Shown here one piece after another: positions 54,375 to 63,168 of a DNA stretch of 64,000 bases. Numbering within the stretch: position 1 is the first letter of the stretch; each line of letters begins with the position of its first letter. The translations under genes and the position numbers were made by a program. The DNA lies in contig NZ_JADEYP010000002.1 in NCBI RefSeq assembly GCF_020295405.1, forward strand, positions 124,001 to 188,000. The letters are read 5' to 3'. The notes under the pieces are model-generated. The model was not told where the DNA came from. It saw only the letters and a list, made by a program, of their open reading frames with translations, and did no database searches. The stretch is from Sphingobacterium bovistauri (GTDB lineage: Bacteria > Bacteroidota > Bacteroidia > Sphingobacteriales > Sphingobacteriaceae).

Positions 54375-55691
54375 ATGAATTTAAAAATTAATAACGGGTT
54401 TAAATCCATAGCGGGTTTACTACTTATAATCAGCTTATTTTTTGCAGCGCCAGTAATGGCAATGCAGAGTGATTCGACAGTAGTTGACACAACAGCGGTA
54501 GCTACAGCTCCTGCTGCTGCGGCAACTGTTGATAGTGCGGCAGCTCCTGCTGATACTGCTGCTACTGTGGCAGCAGCAGCTTCTGATGCAAGCACTGCAA
54601 CTACAGCAACGGCTAAAGTTGAAGAGGTAAAAACGATAGACCCTCAGGTCTATAAAAACTTCTTTTACTATGTATTATTGTTCTTAGTTATCTGTACAAT
54701 AATTGCTGTAATTGGAAAAATTCATTCAGTCTATGTATTAACTAGAAAAATGAATGGTAAATACAATGAGTACGGTAATAATAATTTACAAGCTGCATTG
54801 TTCCTTGTTTTCTTAGTTGTTTTCTTTGCTTTTGTATACTATTCTTATGTAGTGTGGGGAAGCTGGTCATGGAGAGATGCTGCGACTGAACATGGTCAAG
54901 AAATTGATCGCATGTTTATTATTACATTAGTAATTACTACTGTAGTATTAGTATTGACGCATGCTGTATTGTTTGTATTCACATACGTATACAGAGCTAA
55001 AGCTAAACGTCAAGCATATTATTATCCACATAACGATGCTATCGAAAAGTTGTGGACAATTGTTCCAGCAATTGTGTTGACAGTTTTGGTATTGTTTGGT
55101 TTCTTTACATGGAGATCCATCACGAATGTTCCAGAAGAATTGCAAAAATCAGCTATTCAAGTTGAAGTATTAGCGGAACAATTTAAATGGAGTATTAGAT
55201 ATCCAGGTAATGATGGCGAAATAGGTAAACGTAATTACAAATTAACTACACCTACTAACCCTTACGGTATTGACTTTAAAGACAAATCTTCTTGGGATGA
55301 TTTGCAACCTCAAGATATTGTAATACCAGTAAATAAATCAGTACGTTTCCATATTTTATCTAAAGATATTATCCACTCATTCTATATTCCTGATTTCCGT
55401 GTACAAATTAACGCTGTACCAGGTATGACGAACTACTTCCAGTTTACACCTACGGTGACTACAGAAGAAATGCGTGATAGAATGAACGATCCAAAATATG
55501 ATTTCATTATGTTATGTAATAAAATCTGTGGTGAAGGTCACTGGAATATGGGTAAGAAAGTTATTGTTGTTACAGAGGCTGAATATAAAGAGTGGTTAGC
55601 TACACAAGGTAAATACTTCACTGAAGATTTGCAAAAGGAGTTCGCTAGTAACAATGTATCAGAAGGTGTGAAAACAGCTTCAGTAAATTAA
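54375..55691 (+). CDS. coxB: Cytochrome c oxidase subunit II with CuA site
   Basis: A 438-residue protein with a signal peptide (cleavage near PVMAM) and a long Ala/Thr/Asp-rich linker (about 30-85). Three further hydrophobic helices (about 94-116, 137-157, 178-207) precede the usual membrane hairpin of a COX II. The CuA domain contains LCNKICGEGHWNM: Cys381, Cys385, His389 and Met392, with upstream His in DIIHSFYIPDFRVQ. CuA takes electrons from cytochrome c or ACIII. The linker and the extra helices are longer than in mitochondrial proteins, common in Bacteroidota. The gene is 41 bp after actF, in one operon with ACIII. Confidence 0.95.
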   Translation: MNLKINNGFKSIAGLLLIISLFFAAPVMAMQSDSTVVDTTAVATAPAAAATVDSAAAPADTAATVAAAASDASTATTATAKVEEVKTIDPQVYKNFFYYVLLFLVICTIIAVIGKIHSVYVLTRKMNGKYNEYGNNNLQAALFLVFLVVFFAFVYYSYVVWGSWSWRDAATEHGQEIDRMFIITLVITTVVLVLTHAVLFVFTYVYRAKAKRQAYYYPHNDAIEKLWTIVPAIVLTVLVLFGFFTWRSITNVPEELQKSAIQVEVLAEQFKWSIRYPGNDGEIGKRNYKLTTPTNPYGIDFKDKSSWDDLQPQDIVIPVNKSVRFHILSKDIIHSFYIPDFRVQINAVPGMTNYFQFTPTVTTEEMRDRMNDPKYDFIMLCNKICGEGHWNMGKKVIVVTEAEYKEWLATQGKYFTEDLQKEFASNNVSEGVKTASVN

Positions 55692-55716
55692 TTATAAAAG
55701 ATTTTTATAAAATAAT

Positions 55717-57588
55717 ATGTCAAGTACAGTTTTATCACACGACGCAGCTCATCATGATGCACATGGTCATCACCATGAGACGTTCCTAACTAAGTACATA
55801 TTTAGTCAGGATCACAAGATGATTGCGAAGCAATTCTTGATCACAGGTATCATTATGGCAGTTTTTGCCATGTTATTATCTCTTTTGTTCCGTATTCAAT
55901 TAGCTTGGCCGGATAAAGAGTTTCCAATATTGGAAGTATTCTTGGGTAAATGGGCAGAAGGAGGTCGTATAAGACCAGATTTCTTCTTGTCTTTGGTTAC
56001 TATCCACGGTACAATGATGGTTTTCTTTGTATTGACAGCAGGTTTGTCTGGTACATTTAGTAACTTATTGATTCCTTATCAAATCGGTGCAAGAGATATG
56101 GCATCTCCATTGATGAACATGTTATCATACTGGTTCTTCTTTGTAGCATGTGTTATCATGATCGCATCTTTCTTTATCGAAAGTGGTCCAGCATCTCCAG
56201 GATGGACAATTTATCCACCACTATCAGCCGTGCCAACTGCTATTGCAGGTTCTGGATTGGGTATGACTATGTGGTTAGCTTCAATGACTTTATTTATCGT
56301 ATCTCAAGTATTAGGTGGTGTTAACTACATCTCTACGATATTGAATATGCGTACTAAAGGAATGGATCTTTGGAAAATGCCATTAACTATTTGGTCATTC
56401 TTCTTAACAGCTATAGTAGGTTTATTATCTTTCCCAGTATTAGTTTCTGCGGTAGTATTATTGATCTTCGATCGTTCTGCAGGTACATCTTTCTACTTGT
56501 CTGATTTAGTTGTTCAAGGTCAAATTTTACCAAATGAAGGTGGTTCACCAATCTTGTTCCAACATTTATTCTGGTTCTTAGGTCACCCTGAGGTATACAT
56601 TGTAGTAATGCCTGCATTAGGTTTGACTTCAGAAGTTATTTCTACAAACTCACGTAAGCCTATCTTTGGTTACCATGCGATGGTTTACTCTCTAGTAGGT
56701 ATCACGGTGTTGTCATTCATCGTTTGGGGTCACCATATGTTCGTGACGGGTATGAATCCTTTCTTAGGAGGAGTATTCATGATTACAACATTGATTATTG
56801 CTGTTCCTTCAGCTGTAAAATCATTTAACTATATGGCTACATTATGGAGAGGTAACATTCGTTTCACTCCAGCGATGATGTTTGCTATCGGTATGGTATC
56901 ATTCTTTATATCAGGCGGTTTGACAGGTTTGTTCTTAGGTAATGCAGCATTAGATATCAACTTACATGATACTTATTTTGTAGTAGCTCACTTTCACTTA
57001 GTAATGGGATCAGCATCTATTTTTGGTATGTTGTGTGGTGTTTATCACTGGTATCCTAAAATGTTCGGTAGAATGATGAACGAGAAGTTAGGTTATTTCC
57101 ACTTCTGGTTAACATTTATTGGAGCATACTTGGTATTCTTCCCGATGCACTTTATGGGTATTGATGGTGTGCCTCGTCGTTACTATGCATTTACAGAATT
57201 CGCATTTATGGAAAAGTGGGTTTCAGTAAATATATTAGTTACTTGGGCAGCAATCATTGCAGGTGTTGGGCAGTTAGCATTTTTAGTTAACTTCTTTGGC
57301 TCAATTTGTAGAGGTAAAAAAGCTACTCAAAATCCATGGAACTCAAATACTTTAGAGTGGACTACTCCTGTAGAGCATATTCACGGAAACTGGCCAGGTG
57401 AAATTCCATCAGTATACCGTTGGCCTTATGACTACAGTAAACCAGGTCACAACGAGGATTTTATCCCTCAAAGTACGCCATTCTCGCAAACTATGAGTTC
57501 GAATATGCCACATGATTTCGAAGGAAATGAAGAGGCTATTCGTATCCAGGAGCAATGGAATAAAGATAATAATAGAGTAGAAGGTTAG
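55717..57588 (+). CDS. coxA: Cytochrome c oxidase subunit I (A1-type heme-copper oxidase)
   Basis: A 623-residue protein with about 12 transmembrane helices. Heme a ligand His97 in TIHGTMM; GHPEVY at 289-294 gives the CuB His290, Glu292 (D-pathway acid of A1 enzymes) and cross-linked Tyr294; HHMFV gives His339/His340; VVAHFHLVMG gives His425/His427 for the heme pair. This is the proton-pumping aa3-type core. N-terminal residues about 7-21 are His rich (HDAAHHDAHGHHHE). It follows coxB by 25 bp. Confidence 0.97.
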   Translation: MSSTVLSHDAAHHDAHGHHHETFLTKYIFSQDHKMIAKQFLITGIIMAVFAMLLSLLFRIQLAWPDKEFPILEVFLGKWAEGGRIRPDFFLSLVTIHGTMMVFFVLTAGLSGTFSNLLIPYQIGARDMASPLMNMLSYWFFFVACVIMIASFFIESGPASPGWTIYPPLSAVPTAIAGSGLGMTMWLASMTLFIVSQVLGGVNYISTILNMRTKGMDLWKMPLTIWSFFLTAIVGLLSFPVLVSAVVLLIFDRSAGTSFYLSDLVVQGQILPNEGGSPILFQHLFWFLGHPEVYIVVMPALGLTSEVISTNSRKPIFGYHAMVYSLVGITVLSFIVWGHHMFVTGMNPFLGGVFMITTLIIAVPSAVKSFNYMATLWRGNIRFTPAMMFAIGMVSFFISGGLTGLFLGNAALDINLHDTYFVVAHFHLVMGSASIFGMLCGVYHWYPKMFGRMMNEKLGYFHFWLTFIGAYLVFFPMHFMGIDGVPRRYYAFTEFAFMEKWVSVNILVTWAAIIAGVGQLAFLVNFFGSICRGKKATQNPWNSNTLEWTTPVEHIHGNWPGEIPSVYRWPYDYSKPGHNEDFIPQSTPFSQTMSSNMPHDFEGNEEAIRIQEQWNKDNNRVEG

Positions 57589-57642
57589 GTTTTACCTACC
57601 TTCTATCTCTGTAGATTTTTGACAGATTATAAATAGAGTGTA

Positions 57643-58686
57643 ATGTATCCAGCAGGTGAGAAGAGATTTATAAATGTTAATAGAATTACTATTATCACTT
57701 TATTCCTTGTAATTATCGCTGGTGGTGTTGTACGAAGTACTGGTTCGGGTATGGGATGTCCAGACTGGCCAAAGTGCTTCAATAGAATTATTCCTCCGAC
57801 AGATGTTAGTCAGTTACCTCAAGGTTATGAAGAGCATTATATAGAAGGACGAGTTAAAAAGAATCAGCGTTTTGCAAAAATTGTAGATTTCTTTGGATAC
57901 TCTGATATGGCAGATAAACTTCGTCATGATAAATCTATTTTAGAACATGAAGAGTTTAACGCAGCTAAGACATGGACAGAATATATAAATCGTCTTGTCG
58001 GTGTTTTAGCAGGATTTGCCTTACTATTCAGCGCCATTTACTCCTTTATTTATATTAAATCAAAACCATCCATTTTTGTATGGAGCGTTCTTAATGTTTT
58101 CTTTGTAATCGTTCAGGCATGGTTAGGATCTATAGTAGTATCTACCAATTTGATGCCGTGGATTATTACAGTGCACATGTTGCTAGCTTTATTTATAGTA
58201 GGAGTAAGTATTTATACGTTCTATTTAGCTACGACATTACGTAATAAGACGATATTAGTGAATTATCCTTCAACTGGTCTTAAGGCATTAGCGATTGTAT
58301 CATTAATTATTACGTTAGTTCAAGTCGTATATGGTACAGAGGTCAGAGAGATTATCGATCATCTAAATGCAGATGGTATACAACGATCTCAATGGATTGA
58401 ATCTATAGGTGTTAATTACGATATCCATAGAATATTAGGTTATGTGACTTTATTGGTTGCCGTGTGTTTCTTCTTTTTAGTGAAGAGCAGATTCAGTAAA
58501 TCGTCAATTCAAAGTCAATATGCATGGATAATCTTAATATTAGTAGTATTACAAATGTTGTCTGGAATTATATTAGCTAGATTTGCAGTTCCAGCTTTTG
58601 CACAGACGACACATTTAGTAATTGCAAGTTTGTTTTTCGGAGCGCAATATTATTTGATGCTTTTGATGACGAAGCTGAAAAGATAG
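57643..58686 (+). CDS. ctaA: Heme A synthase (COX15/CtaA)
   Basis: A 347-residue membrane protein, about eight helices. VVRSTGSGMGCPDWPKCF near 31-47 and the EEFNAAKTWTEYINRLVGVLAG stretch near 100-125 are CtaA/COX15 signatures; later helices carry HMLLALFIVGVSI and RILGYVTLLVA with the second His pair. It converts heme O to heme A for the aa3 oxidase. It lies directly between coxA and ctaB. Confidence 0.94.
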   Translation: MYPAGEKRFINVNRITIITLFLVIIAGGVVRSTGSGMGCPDWPKCFNRIIPPTDVSQLPQGYEEHYIEGRVKKNQRFAKIVDFFGYSDMADKLRHDKSILEHEEFNAAKTWTEYINRLVGVLAGFALLFSAIYSFIYIKSKPSIFVWSVLNVFFVIVQAWLGSIVVSTNLMPWIITVHMLLALFIVGVSIYTFYLATTLRNKTILVNYPSTGLKALAIVSLIITLVQVVYGTEVREIIDHLNADGIQRSQWIESIGVNYDIHRILGYVTLLVAVCFFFLVKSRFSKSSIQSQYAWIILILVVLQMLSGIILARFAVPAFAQTTHLVIASLFFGAQYYLMLLMTKLKR

Positions 58687-58730
58687 ATAATGTAGTATTA
58701 TCTAAGTGAGAAAAAGAGAAGAGTAGTCAA

Positions 58731-59639
58731 ATGAAAACTTTTATTTCAGATTTTAACAAACTTGTAAAATTACGTTTAACGTTAACTGTTGTGTTTTCGG
58801 CATCCATTTCATTTTTGATAGGAGCGAAGCAACAGGGTGATATCATGTGGGTCAATTGGGTATTATTGACGATTGGCGGATTTTTGGTAACAGGAGCAGC
58901 TAATGGTTTTAATGAAATCATTGAAAAGGATATCGATAAGTTGATGAAGCGCACCATGGATCGCCCATTACCAGCAGGAAGAATGACCACAGGTCAGGCT
59001 TTAGTGTTGAGTTTGTTTATGGGCATTTTGGGTACATTGGTACTTGTGCAATTAAATTTTATCGCTGGATTACTTTCAGTTTTTTCTATATTTCTGTATG
59101 CCTTTGTGTATACACCGTTAAAACCTAAATCTAGAATTGCTGTATTCATTGGTGCAATACCTGGTGCATTGCCACCCCTTATAGGTTATTTTGCTGCTTT
59201 TGAATCATCGGGATTTGGATTAGCTTATGCTTCGGTTAGTGAATCAGCTATTGTTATTACACCTTTTATTTTGTTTTTGATTCAGTTTTTTTGGCAATAT
59301 CCACATTATTGGGCTATTGCTTGGGTAGCTGATGAAGATTACAAACGAGCGGGAATTCAATTGTTACCAAGTCTAAAAAAGGATAAAGCCTCAGCTTGGT
59401 TTATCTTTATATCTGCACTTATAATGATACCTGTAGGATTTTTACCTATGTATTACGGATTTGGTGGTTGGGTATTTACGATAATCTCTTTGTTGGGAGG
59501 ACTAGCTTTTACTTGGTTTGGTTACCAACATCTTATCGAACAAAAAGATGAGACAGCTAAAAAGGTAATGTACATATCGTTTTTGTATTTACCATTGACA
59601 CAATTAGTATTACTATTTGATTTTATTCCTTTTAAATAA
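58731..59639 (+). CDS. ctaB: Protoheme IX farnesyltransferase (heme O synthase)
   Basis: A 302-residue UbiA-family prenyltransferase with about nine helices. NGFNEIIEKDIDKLMKRTMDRPLPAG (about 63-88) holds the NxxxD and DRPLPAG motifs, and YPHYWAIAWVADEDYKRAGI (about 190-210) is the second Asp-rich loop. It adds a farnesyl group to heme B to give heme O, the substrate of CtaA. It starts 44 bp after ctaA and 5 bp before subunit III. Confidence 0.95.
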   Translation: MKTFISDFNKLVKLRLTLTVVFSASISFLIGAKQQGDIMWVNWVLLTIGGFLVTGAANGFNEIIEKDIDKLMKRTMDRPLPAGRMTTGQALVLSLFMGILGTLVLVQLNFIAGLLSVFSIFLYAFVYTPLKPKSRIAVFIGAIPGALPPLIGYFAAFESSGFGLAYASVSESAIVITPFILFLIQFFWQYPHYWAIAWVADEDYKRAGIQLLPSLKKDKASAWFIFISALIMIPVGFLPMYYGFGGWVFTIISLLGGLAFTWFGYQHLIEQKDETAKKVMYISFLYLPLTQLVLLFDFIPFK

Positions 59640-59644
59640 TATAA

Positions 59645-60229
59645 ATGGGAGCTAACGAAATAAAATTGGAAGATTTACACAGGCAACGTAAAGCCCAAAA
59701 ATTCAACCTTTGGTTGGGCATGATTGGGATGTTTATGATGTTTGCAGCGCTTTCAAGTGGTTTTATCGTATATACAGCGAGTGGCGTAGATAAAGGAATT
59801 AAAACAATACTGCCACAAGCGTTTATATACAGTACACTAGTGATAGTGGCGAGCAGTTTGACATTGCATTTAGCCGTTAAAGCGGCTCAATTAAATCAGC
59901 TTGCAAAACAAAAAATACTATTAATTATCACAATCGTGTTAGGTATAGTGTTTTTTATATTACAATTGCAATCTTGGAGTACATTGACTAAACAGGGTGT
60001 TTATTTTATAAACAACAATGCTTCACAGTCATTCATCTATATCTTCACAGGTTTGCACTTGGCACACATTGTAGCTGGACTTTGGGTTTTATTTGGTGCA
60101 TTTATTGGTGCTGCTAAACCAATTGCTTCAGATCGCAATGTTTTTAGAATGGATCTAGCCGCTATTTTTTGGCATTTTCTAGATCTTTTATGGATTTATA
60201 TATATGTTTTCTTACTTTTGAATCAATAA
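59645..60229 (+). CDS. Cytochrome c oxidase subunit III, first copy (short)
   Basis: A 194-residue, five-helix COX III family protein. QRKAQKFNLWLGMIGMFMMF near 14-33, FIYIFTGLHLAHIVAGLWVL near 129-148 and FWHFLDLLWIYIYVFLLL near 175-192 are the family hallmarks. It is an accessory subunit of the aa3 oxidase. A second, longer copy follows 9 bp downstream. Confidence 0.9.
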   Translation: MGANEIKLEDLHRQRKAQKFNLWLGMIGMFMMFAALSSGFIVYTASGVDKGIKTILPQAFIYSTLVIVASSLTLHLAVKAAQLNQLAKQKILLIITIVLGIVFFILQLQSWSTLTKQGVYFINNNASQSFIYIFTGLHLAHIVAGLWVLFGAFIGAAKPIASDRNVFRMDLAAIFWHFLDLLWIYIYVFLLLNQ

Positions 60230-60238
60230 TAGTAAACA

Positions 60239-60979
60239 ATGAGTACAACAACTGTATCGCAATTGGATAAGGTAAAAGACGGACCATGGTCTGGTGGTAA
60301 GTCACCTTGGAATTTAGAGTATGGAAAAATCATGATGTGGTTTTTCTTAGTATCAGATGCTTTTACGTTTTCGGCATTCTTAATTTATTATGGTGCTCAA
60401 AAATTTGCTCAACCTACGTGGATAGATGCGGATAAAATTTTCCAATCTGTACCGGGTATTGCTGAGTCAGGTCAACCTTTGGTTTTCGTGGGTATCATGA
60501 CCTTTATCTTGATTATGTCTTCTGTGACAATGGTATTAGCCGTAGAAGCAGGACATCGTAATTCAAAACAAGAGGTTATTAAATGGATGATCTGGACGAT
60601 TATTGGTGGTTTGGCGTTCGTAGGCTGTCAAGCTATTGAATGGTCTCACTTACATCACCAAGGATTTTGGTTCGGAAGAAATCCAGCTACAGGGTTAGTT
60701 GATCCAGATGCTATTGCGGCAGCACTACAGCCTTATTTTACCAAAGATATTTCTTATACTGCAGCATTACAGTTCTCTAATTTATTCTTTACGATTACAG
60801 GTTTCCACGGTTTCCACGTTTCGATCGGTATTTTGTTAAACATTATCATTCTTTTTATGGCAATGAACAATACATTTGAGAATAGAGGTACGTATTTGAT
60901 GGTTGAAAAAGTAGGTCTATACTGGCACTTTGTAGATTTAGTGTGGGTATTCGTATTTACATTCTTCTATCTAGTTTAA
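60239..60979 (+). CDS. coxC: Cytochrome c oxidase subunit III, second copy (long)
   Basis: A 246-residue COX III protein with five to six helices. Family motifs: MMWFFLVSDAFTFSAFLIYYG near 31-51, TITGFHGFHVSIGILLNI near 182-199 and VGLYWHFVDLVWVFVFTFFYL near 223-245. The insert at about 128-180 (HHQGFWFGRNPATGLVDPDA) is absent from the shorter copy. Two tandem subunit III genes are usual in Bacteroidota and may form one split subunit. Confidence 0.93.
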   Translation: MSTTTVSQLDKVKDGPWSGGKSPWNLEYGKIMMWFFLVSDAFTFSAFLIYYGAQKFAQPTWIDADKIFQSVPGIAESGQPLVFVGIMTFILIMSSVTMVLAVEAGHRNSKQEVIKWMIWTIIGGLAFVGCQAIEWSHLHHQGFWFGRNPATGLVDPDAIAAALQPYFTKDISYTAALQFSNLFFTITGFHGFHVSIGILLNIIILFMAMNNTFENRGTYLMVEKVGLYWHFVDLVWVFVFTFFYLV

Positions 60980-61007
60980 TTGTTGACTTAATTATATTAT
61001 TATCTAA

Positions 61008-61385
61008 ATGGCACATCACGATCATATAGCTGGACACGAAGCTCACGAGCATGGAGAAGGCATGGGCAAAAAACAGATATGGCAAATATTCTTTGTATTG
61101 TTGGCATTGACAGCATTAGAATTTTTAATTGCATTAGGTTTTGTTCACCACTGGGGAATTTTACAAAAAGGAGCTTTAGTTAATACGATTTATATCGTAT
61201 TGACATTAGTGAAAGCATATTATATTGTAGCATACTTTATGCACTTGAAGTTTGAGAAATCTGGCTTTATTGTAACATGTGGTATTGTATTTATTTTCAT
61301 CATTTACTTCATTGTATTGATGTTGGTAGAAGGAGATTATTTATTGCACCATTTTCAAGAACATGCAATTTTCCCTAACAAGTAG
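61008..61385 (+). CDS. Cytochrome c oxidase subunit IV-type protein (CyoD/CtaF-like)
   Basis: A 125-residue, three-helix membrane protein. A His-rich N-terminus (MAHHDHIAGHEAHEHGEGMG) precedes the helices; ALEFLIALGFVHHW near 37-50 and VLTLVKAYYIVAYFMHLKFE near 64-83 carry the KAYYIVAYFMHLKFE motif of bacterial COX IV. It helps assemble or stabilise the oxidase. It is 28 bp after coxC and 2 bp before the Sco-like gene. Confidence 0.9.
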   Translation: MAHHDHIAGHEAHEHGEGMGKKQIWQIFFVLLALTALEFLIALGFVHHWGILQKGALVNTIYIVLTLVKAYYIVAYFMHLKFEKSGFIVTCGIVFIFIIYFIVLMLVEGDYLLHHFQEHAIFPNK

Positions 61386-61387
61386 TA

Positions 61388-62101
61388 ATGAATAACAGCT
61401 CTAAAAAGAGAAATATATCGACTATCATAATCCTGGCTATAGTACTACTAGTGCCAGGATTTTTGTATATAACGCTTAATAAAATCGGATCTAATCAATA
61501 CTTGAAACTTCCGATTTATGGAGATAAAGTACTTACTGGTAAGATGAATCGTAAGATGGGGCGTGAAAGACCGGATACGAGTTATCACCAAATTGCTCCG
61601 ATAAAATTAATAAATGCAGACTTGGATACTGTTGATTTCTTGAAGGAAGATACAGTAATTTCTGTAGTTCATTTATTTACCGCAAATGATGACGGTTTAT
61701 CTCAAAATTTGATCTCAAGTTTGAAGCCGGTAGTTGAGCGTTTTAAGAATATTCATAAAGTAAAATTTTATTCAATTTCTCTTAATCCTAATGAATCTGT
61801 TGAAGATTTAAAGAGACTTCAAAATGTATATGCTAAACCATATACATCAACATGGTTTGTTGTAAAGCCTGATACGGCTATCACGAATTATGTGCAAAGT
61901 AATTTTTTGATTGATGCACATATCAATCAAGATTCTACATTTACATTCAGCAATAATTATTTATTGATTGATACCGAAAGACGCATTCGTGGCTTTTACG
62001 ATATGAACCAAAATAAGGAGATGGAGAGATTGGAAGATGAGATAAAAGTACAATTAGTAGAGGAGGCACGTAATAATCCTCTAAAAATAGAAAAGAAGTA
62101 A
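61388..62101 (+). CDS. Sco1/SenC-like thioredoxin-fold protein without copper cysteines
   Basis: A 237-residue protein, one N-terminal helix (about 10-31) and a periplasmic thioredoxin-like domain. Its position in a cox operon and the layout (VVHLFTANDDGLSQNLISSLKPVVERF near 95-120, YLLIDTERRIRGFYD near 193-207) match Sco proteins that supply copper to CuA. However the CxxxC copper motif is replaced by the ANDDG segment and the whole protein contains no cysteine; one His near 178 (LIDAH) may remain. A copper-chaperone role is therefore unlikely. It may be a structural or redox-inactive assembly factor. Confidence 0.75.
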   Translation: MNNSSKKRNISTIIILAIVLLVPGFLYITLNKIGSNQYLKLPIYGDKVLTGKMNRKMGRERPDTSYHQIAPIKLINADLDTVDFLKEDTVISVVHLFTANDDGLSQNLISSLKPVVERFKNIHKVKFYSISLNPNESVEDLKRLQNVYAKPYTSTWFVVKPDTAITNYVQSNFLIDAHINQDSTFTFSNNYLLIDTERRIRGFYDMNQNKEMERLEDEIKVQLVEEARNNPLKIEKK

Positions 62102-62102
62102 T

Positions 62103-62645
62103 ATGGCAATGACTGAAGAAGAAAAAAAGTATAAGGGTATAATTTGGGCATTATCTATTATTGTGCCTTTGGCGGTTGCAGCATTGTTTGGTATTAATTT
62201 ACCAAAAATGGGTTATGATGTAGAGCCGTTATCATTTTTACCCCCAATATATGCGACTATAAATGGCTTAACTGCTGTATTGTTGGTTTGGGCGGTATCA
62301 GCTGTAAAAGGAGGAAATACAAAGTTGCATGAAAACCTAATCAAACTATGTATGGTTTGTTCGGGATTGTTTTTGTTGATGTATGTAGCCTATCACATGA
62401 CATCAGTGTCTACGTCTTATGGCGGTGAGGGCGCGATTAGATATGTGTATTTCTTTATTTTAATAACGCATATCTTATTATCAATAATTATCATACCTTT
62501 TGTATTGTTCACTTTTGTGCGTGGTATAGCAGGTGCTTACGAACGTCATAAAAAATTAGCACGTATCACATACCCCATGTGGCTGTATGTTGCTGTTACT
62601 GGTGTGATTGTTTACATAATGATATCCCCTTATTATAATCATTAA
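62103..62645 (+). CDS. DUF420 membrane protein
   Basis: A 180-residue protein with about five transmembrane helices. The DUF420 pattern is visible: LPPIYATINGLTAVLLVWAVSAVKGG near 46-71, KLHENLIKLCMVCSGLFLLMYVAYHMTS near 74-101, THILLSIIIIPFVLFTFVRG near 125-144 and a final helix. DUF420 proteins (CtaM-like) are linked to cytochrome oxidase maturation in other bacteria; the same is inferred here. A start at 62109 is also possible. Confidence 0.88.
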   Translation: MAMTEEEKKYKGIIWALSIIVPLAVAALFGINLPKMGYDVEPLSFLPPIYATINGLTAVLLVWAVSAVKGGNTKLHENLIKLCMVCSGLFLLMYVAYHMTSVSTSYGGEGAIRYVYFFILITHILLSIIIIPFVLFTFVRGIAGAYERHKKLARITYPMWLYVAVTGVIVYIMISPYYNH

Positions 62646-62649
62646 TACT

Positions 62650-63105
62650 ATGAGTACAGTTTGGATTTATCAGTCTGATCGGTTTTTATTGGATTCTGAA
62701 GTAGATGAAATCAATATTTTGGTTCAGGATTTTGTAAGTTCTTGGACAGCACACGGCTCTGCTTTAGCAGGGAAGAGTTCTGTTCTTTATAATTTATTTT
62801 TAGTACTTGAGGTTGATGAAAAAGTAGCAGGTGTAACTGGATGTTCTATTGATAAATCTGTACACTTTATTAAATCATTAGGATCCAAGTTTGGAATAGA
62901 TTTTTTTAATCGGATGCGCGTGTCTTATGTTGACGTTGAAAATAATGTGCAATTAGCATCTCGTAATGATTTCGAAAAGTTAGTCAAAGATGGGATCATT
63001 AAAAATGATACTATTGTATTTAACAATTTGATAGGATCATCAGAAGAGCTTTTGACAAAATGGAAAATTCCATTTTCTGAAAGTTGGCACAGTAAAGTGT
63101 TTTAA
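62650..63105 (+). CDS. Conserved protein of unknown function at the end of the cox operon
   Basis: A 151-residue cytoplasmic protein, no signal or membrane helix. It begins MSTVWIYQSDRFL and has VAGVTGCSIDKSVHFIKSLG near 60-77. Similar Bacteroidota proteins are often labelled ABC transporter ATPase, but no Walker A, Walker B or signature motif is present, so that label looks unfounded. It is 4 bp after the DUF420 gene and ends the operon before a strong terminator. Function not known; its position suggests a link to oxidase maturation or to the respiratory operon. Confidence 0.7.
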   Translation: MSTVWIYQSDRFLLDSEVDEINILVQDFVSSWTAHGSALAGKSSVLYNLFLVLEVDEKVAGVTGCSIDKSVHFIKSLGSKFGIDFFNRMRVSYVDVENNVQLASRNDFEKLVKDGIIKNDTIVFNNLIGSSEELLTKWKIPFSESWHSKVF

Positions 63106-63129
63106 GTTTAAGTATAAATGATAAAGAAT

Positions 63130-63158
63130 AAAAGCCTGTACAATTTGTACAGGCTTTT
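63130..63158. terminator. Bidirectional terminator ending the respiratory operon
   Basis: A 14-bp perfect stem (AAAAGCCTGTACAA and its complement, one-base loop), A-rich before and T-rich after, between the convergent cox operon end and pckA. Confidence 0.9.
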
Positions 63159-63168
63159 CTATTTAATA

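Noticed and set aside
54287-54595. Ala-rich 102-codon frame on the - strand
   Set aside because: It is the reverse complement of the Ala/Thr-rich linker of coxB and the actF end; composition is fully explained by those genes.
57578-57605. Hairpin at the coxA stop as terminator
   Set aside because: The stem has a bulge and is not followed directly by a T run; the next gene (ctaA) belongs to the same function, so read-through is likely.
62650-63105. ABC transporter ATPase
   Set aside because: The label is common for similar proteins but no Walker A, signature or Walker B motif exists in the 151 residues.
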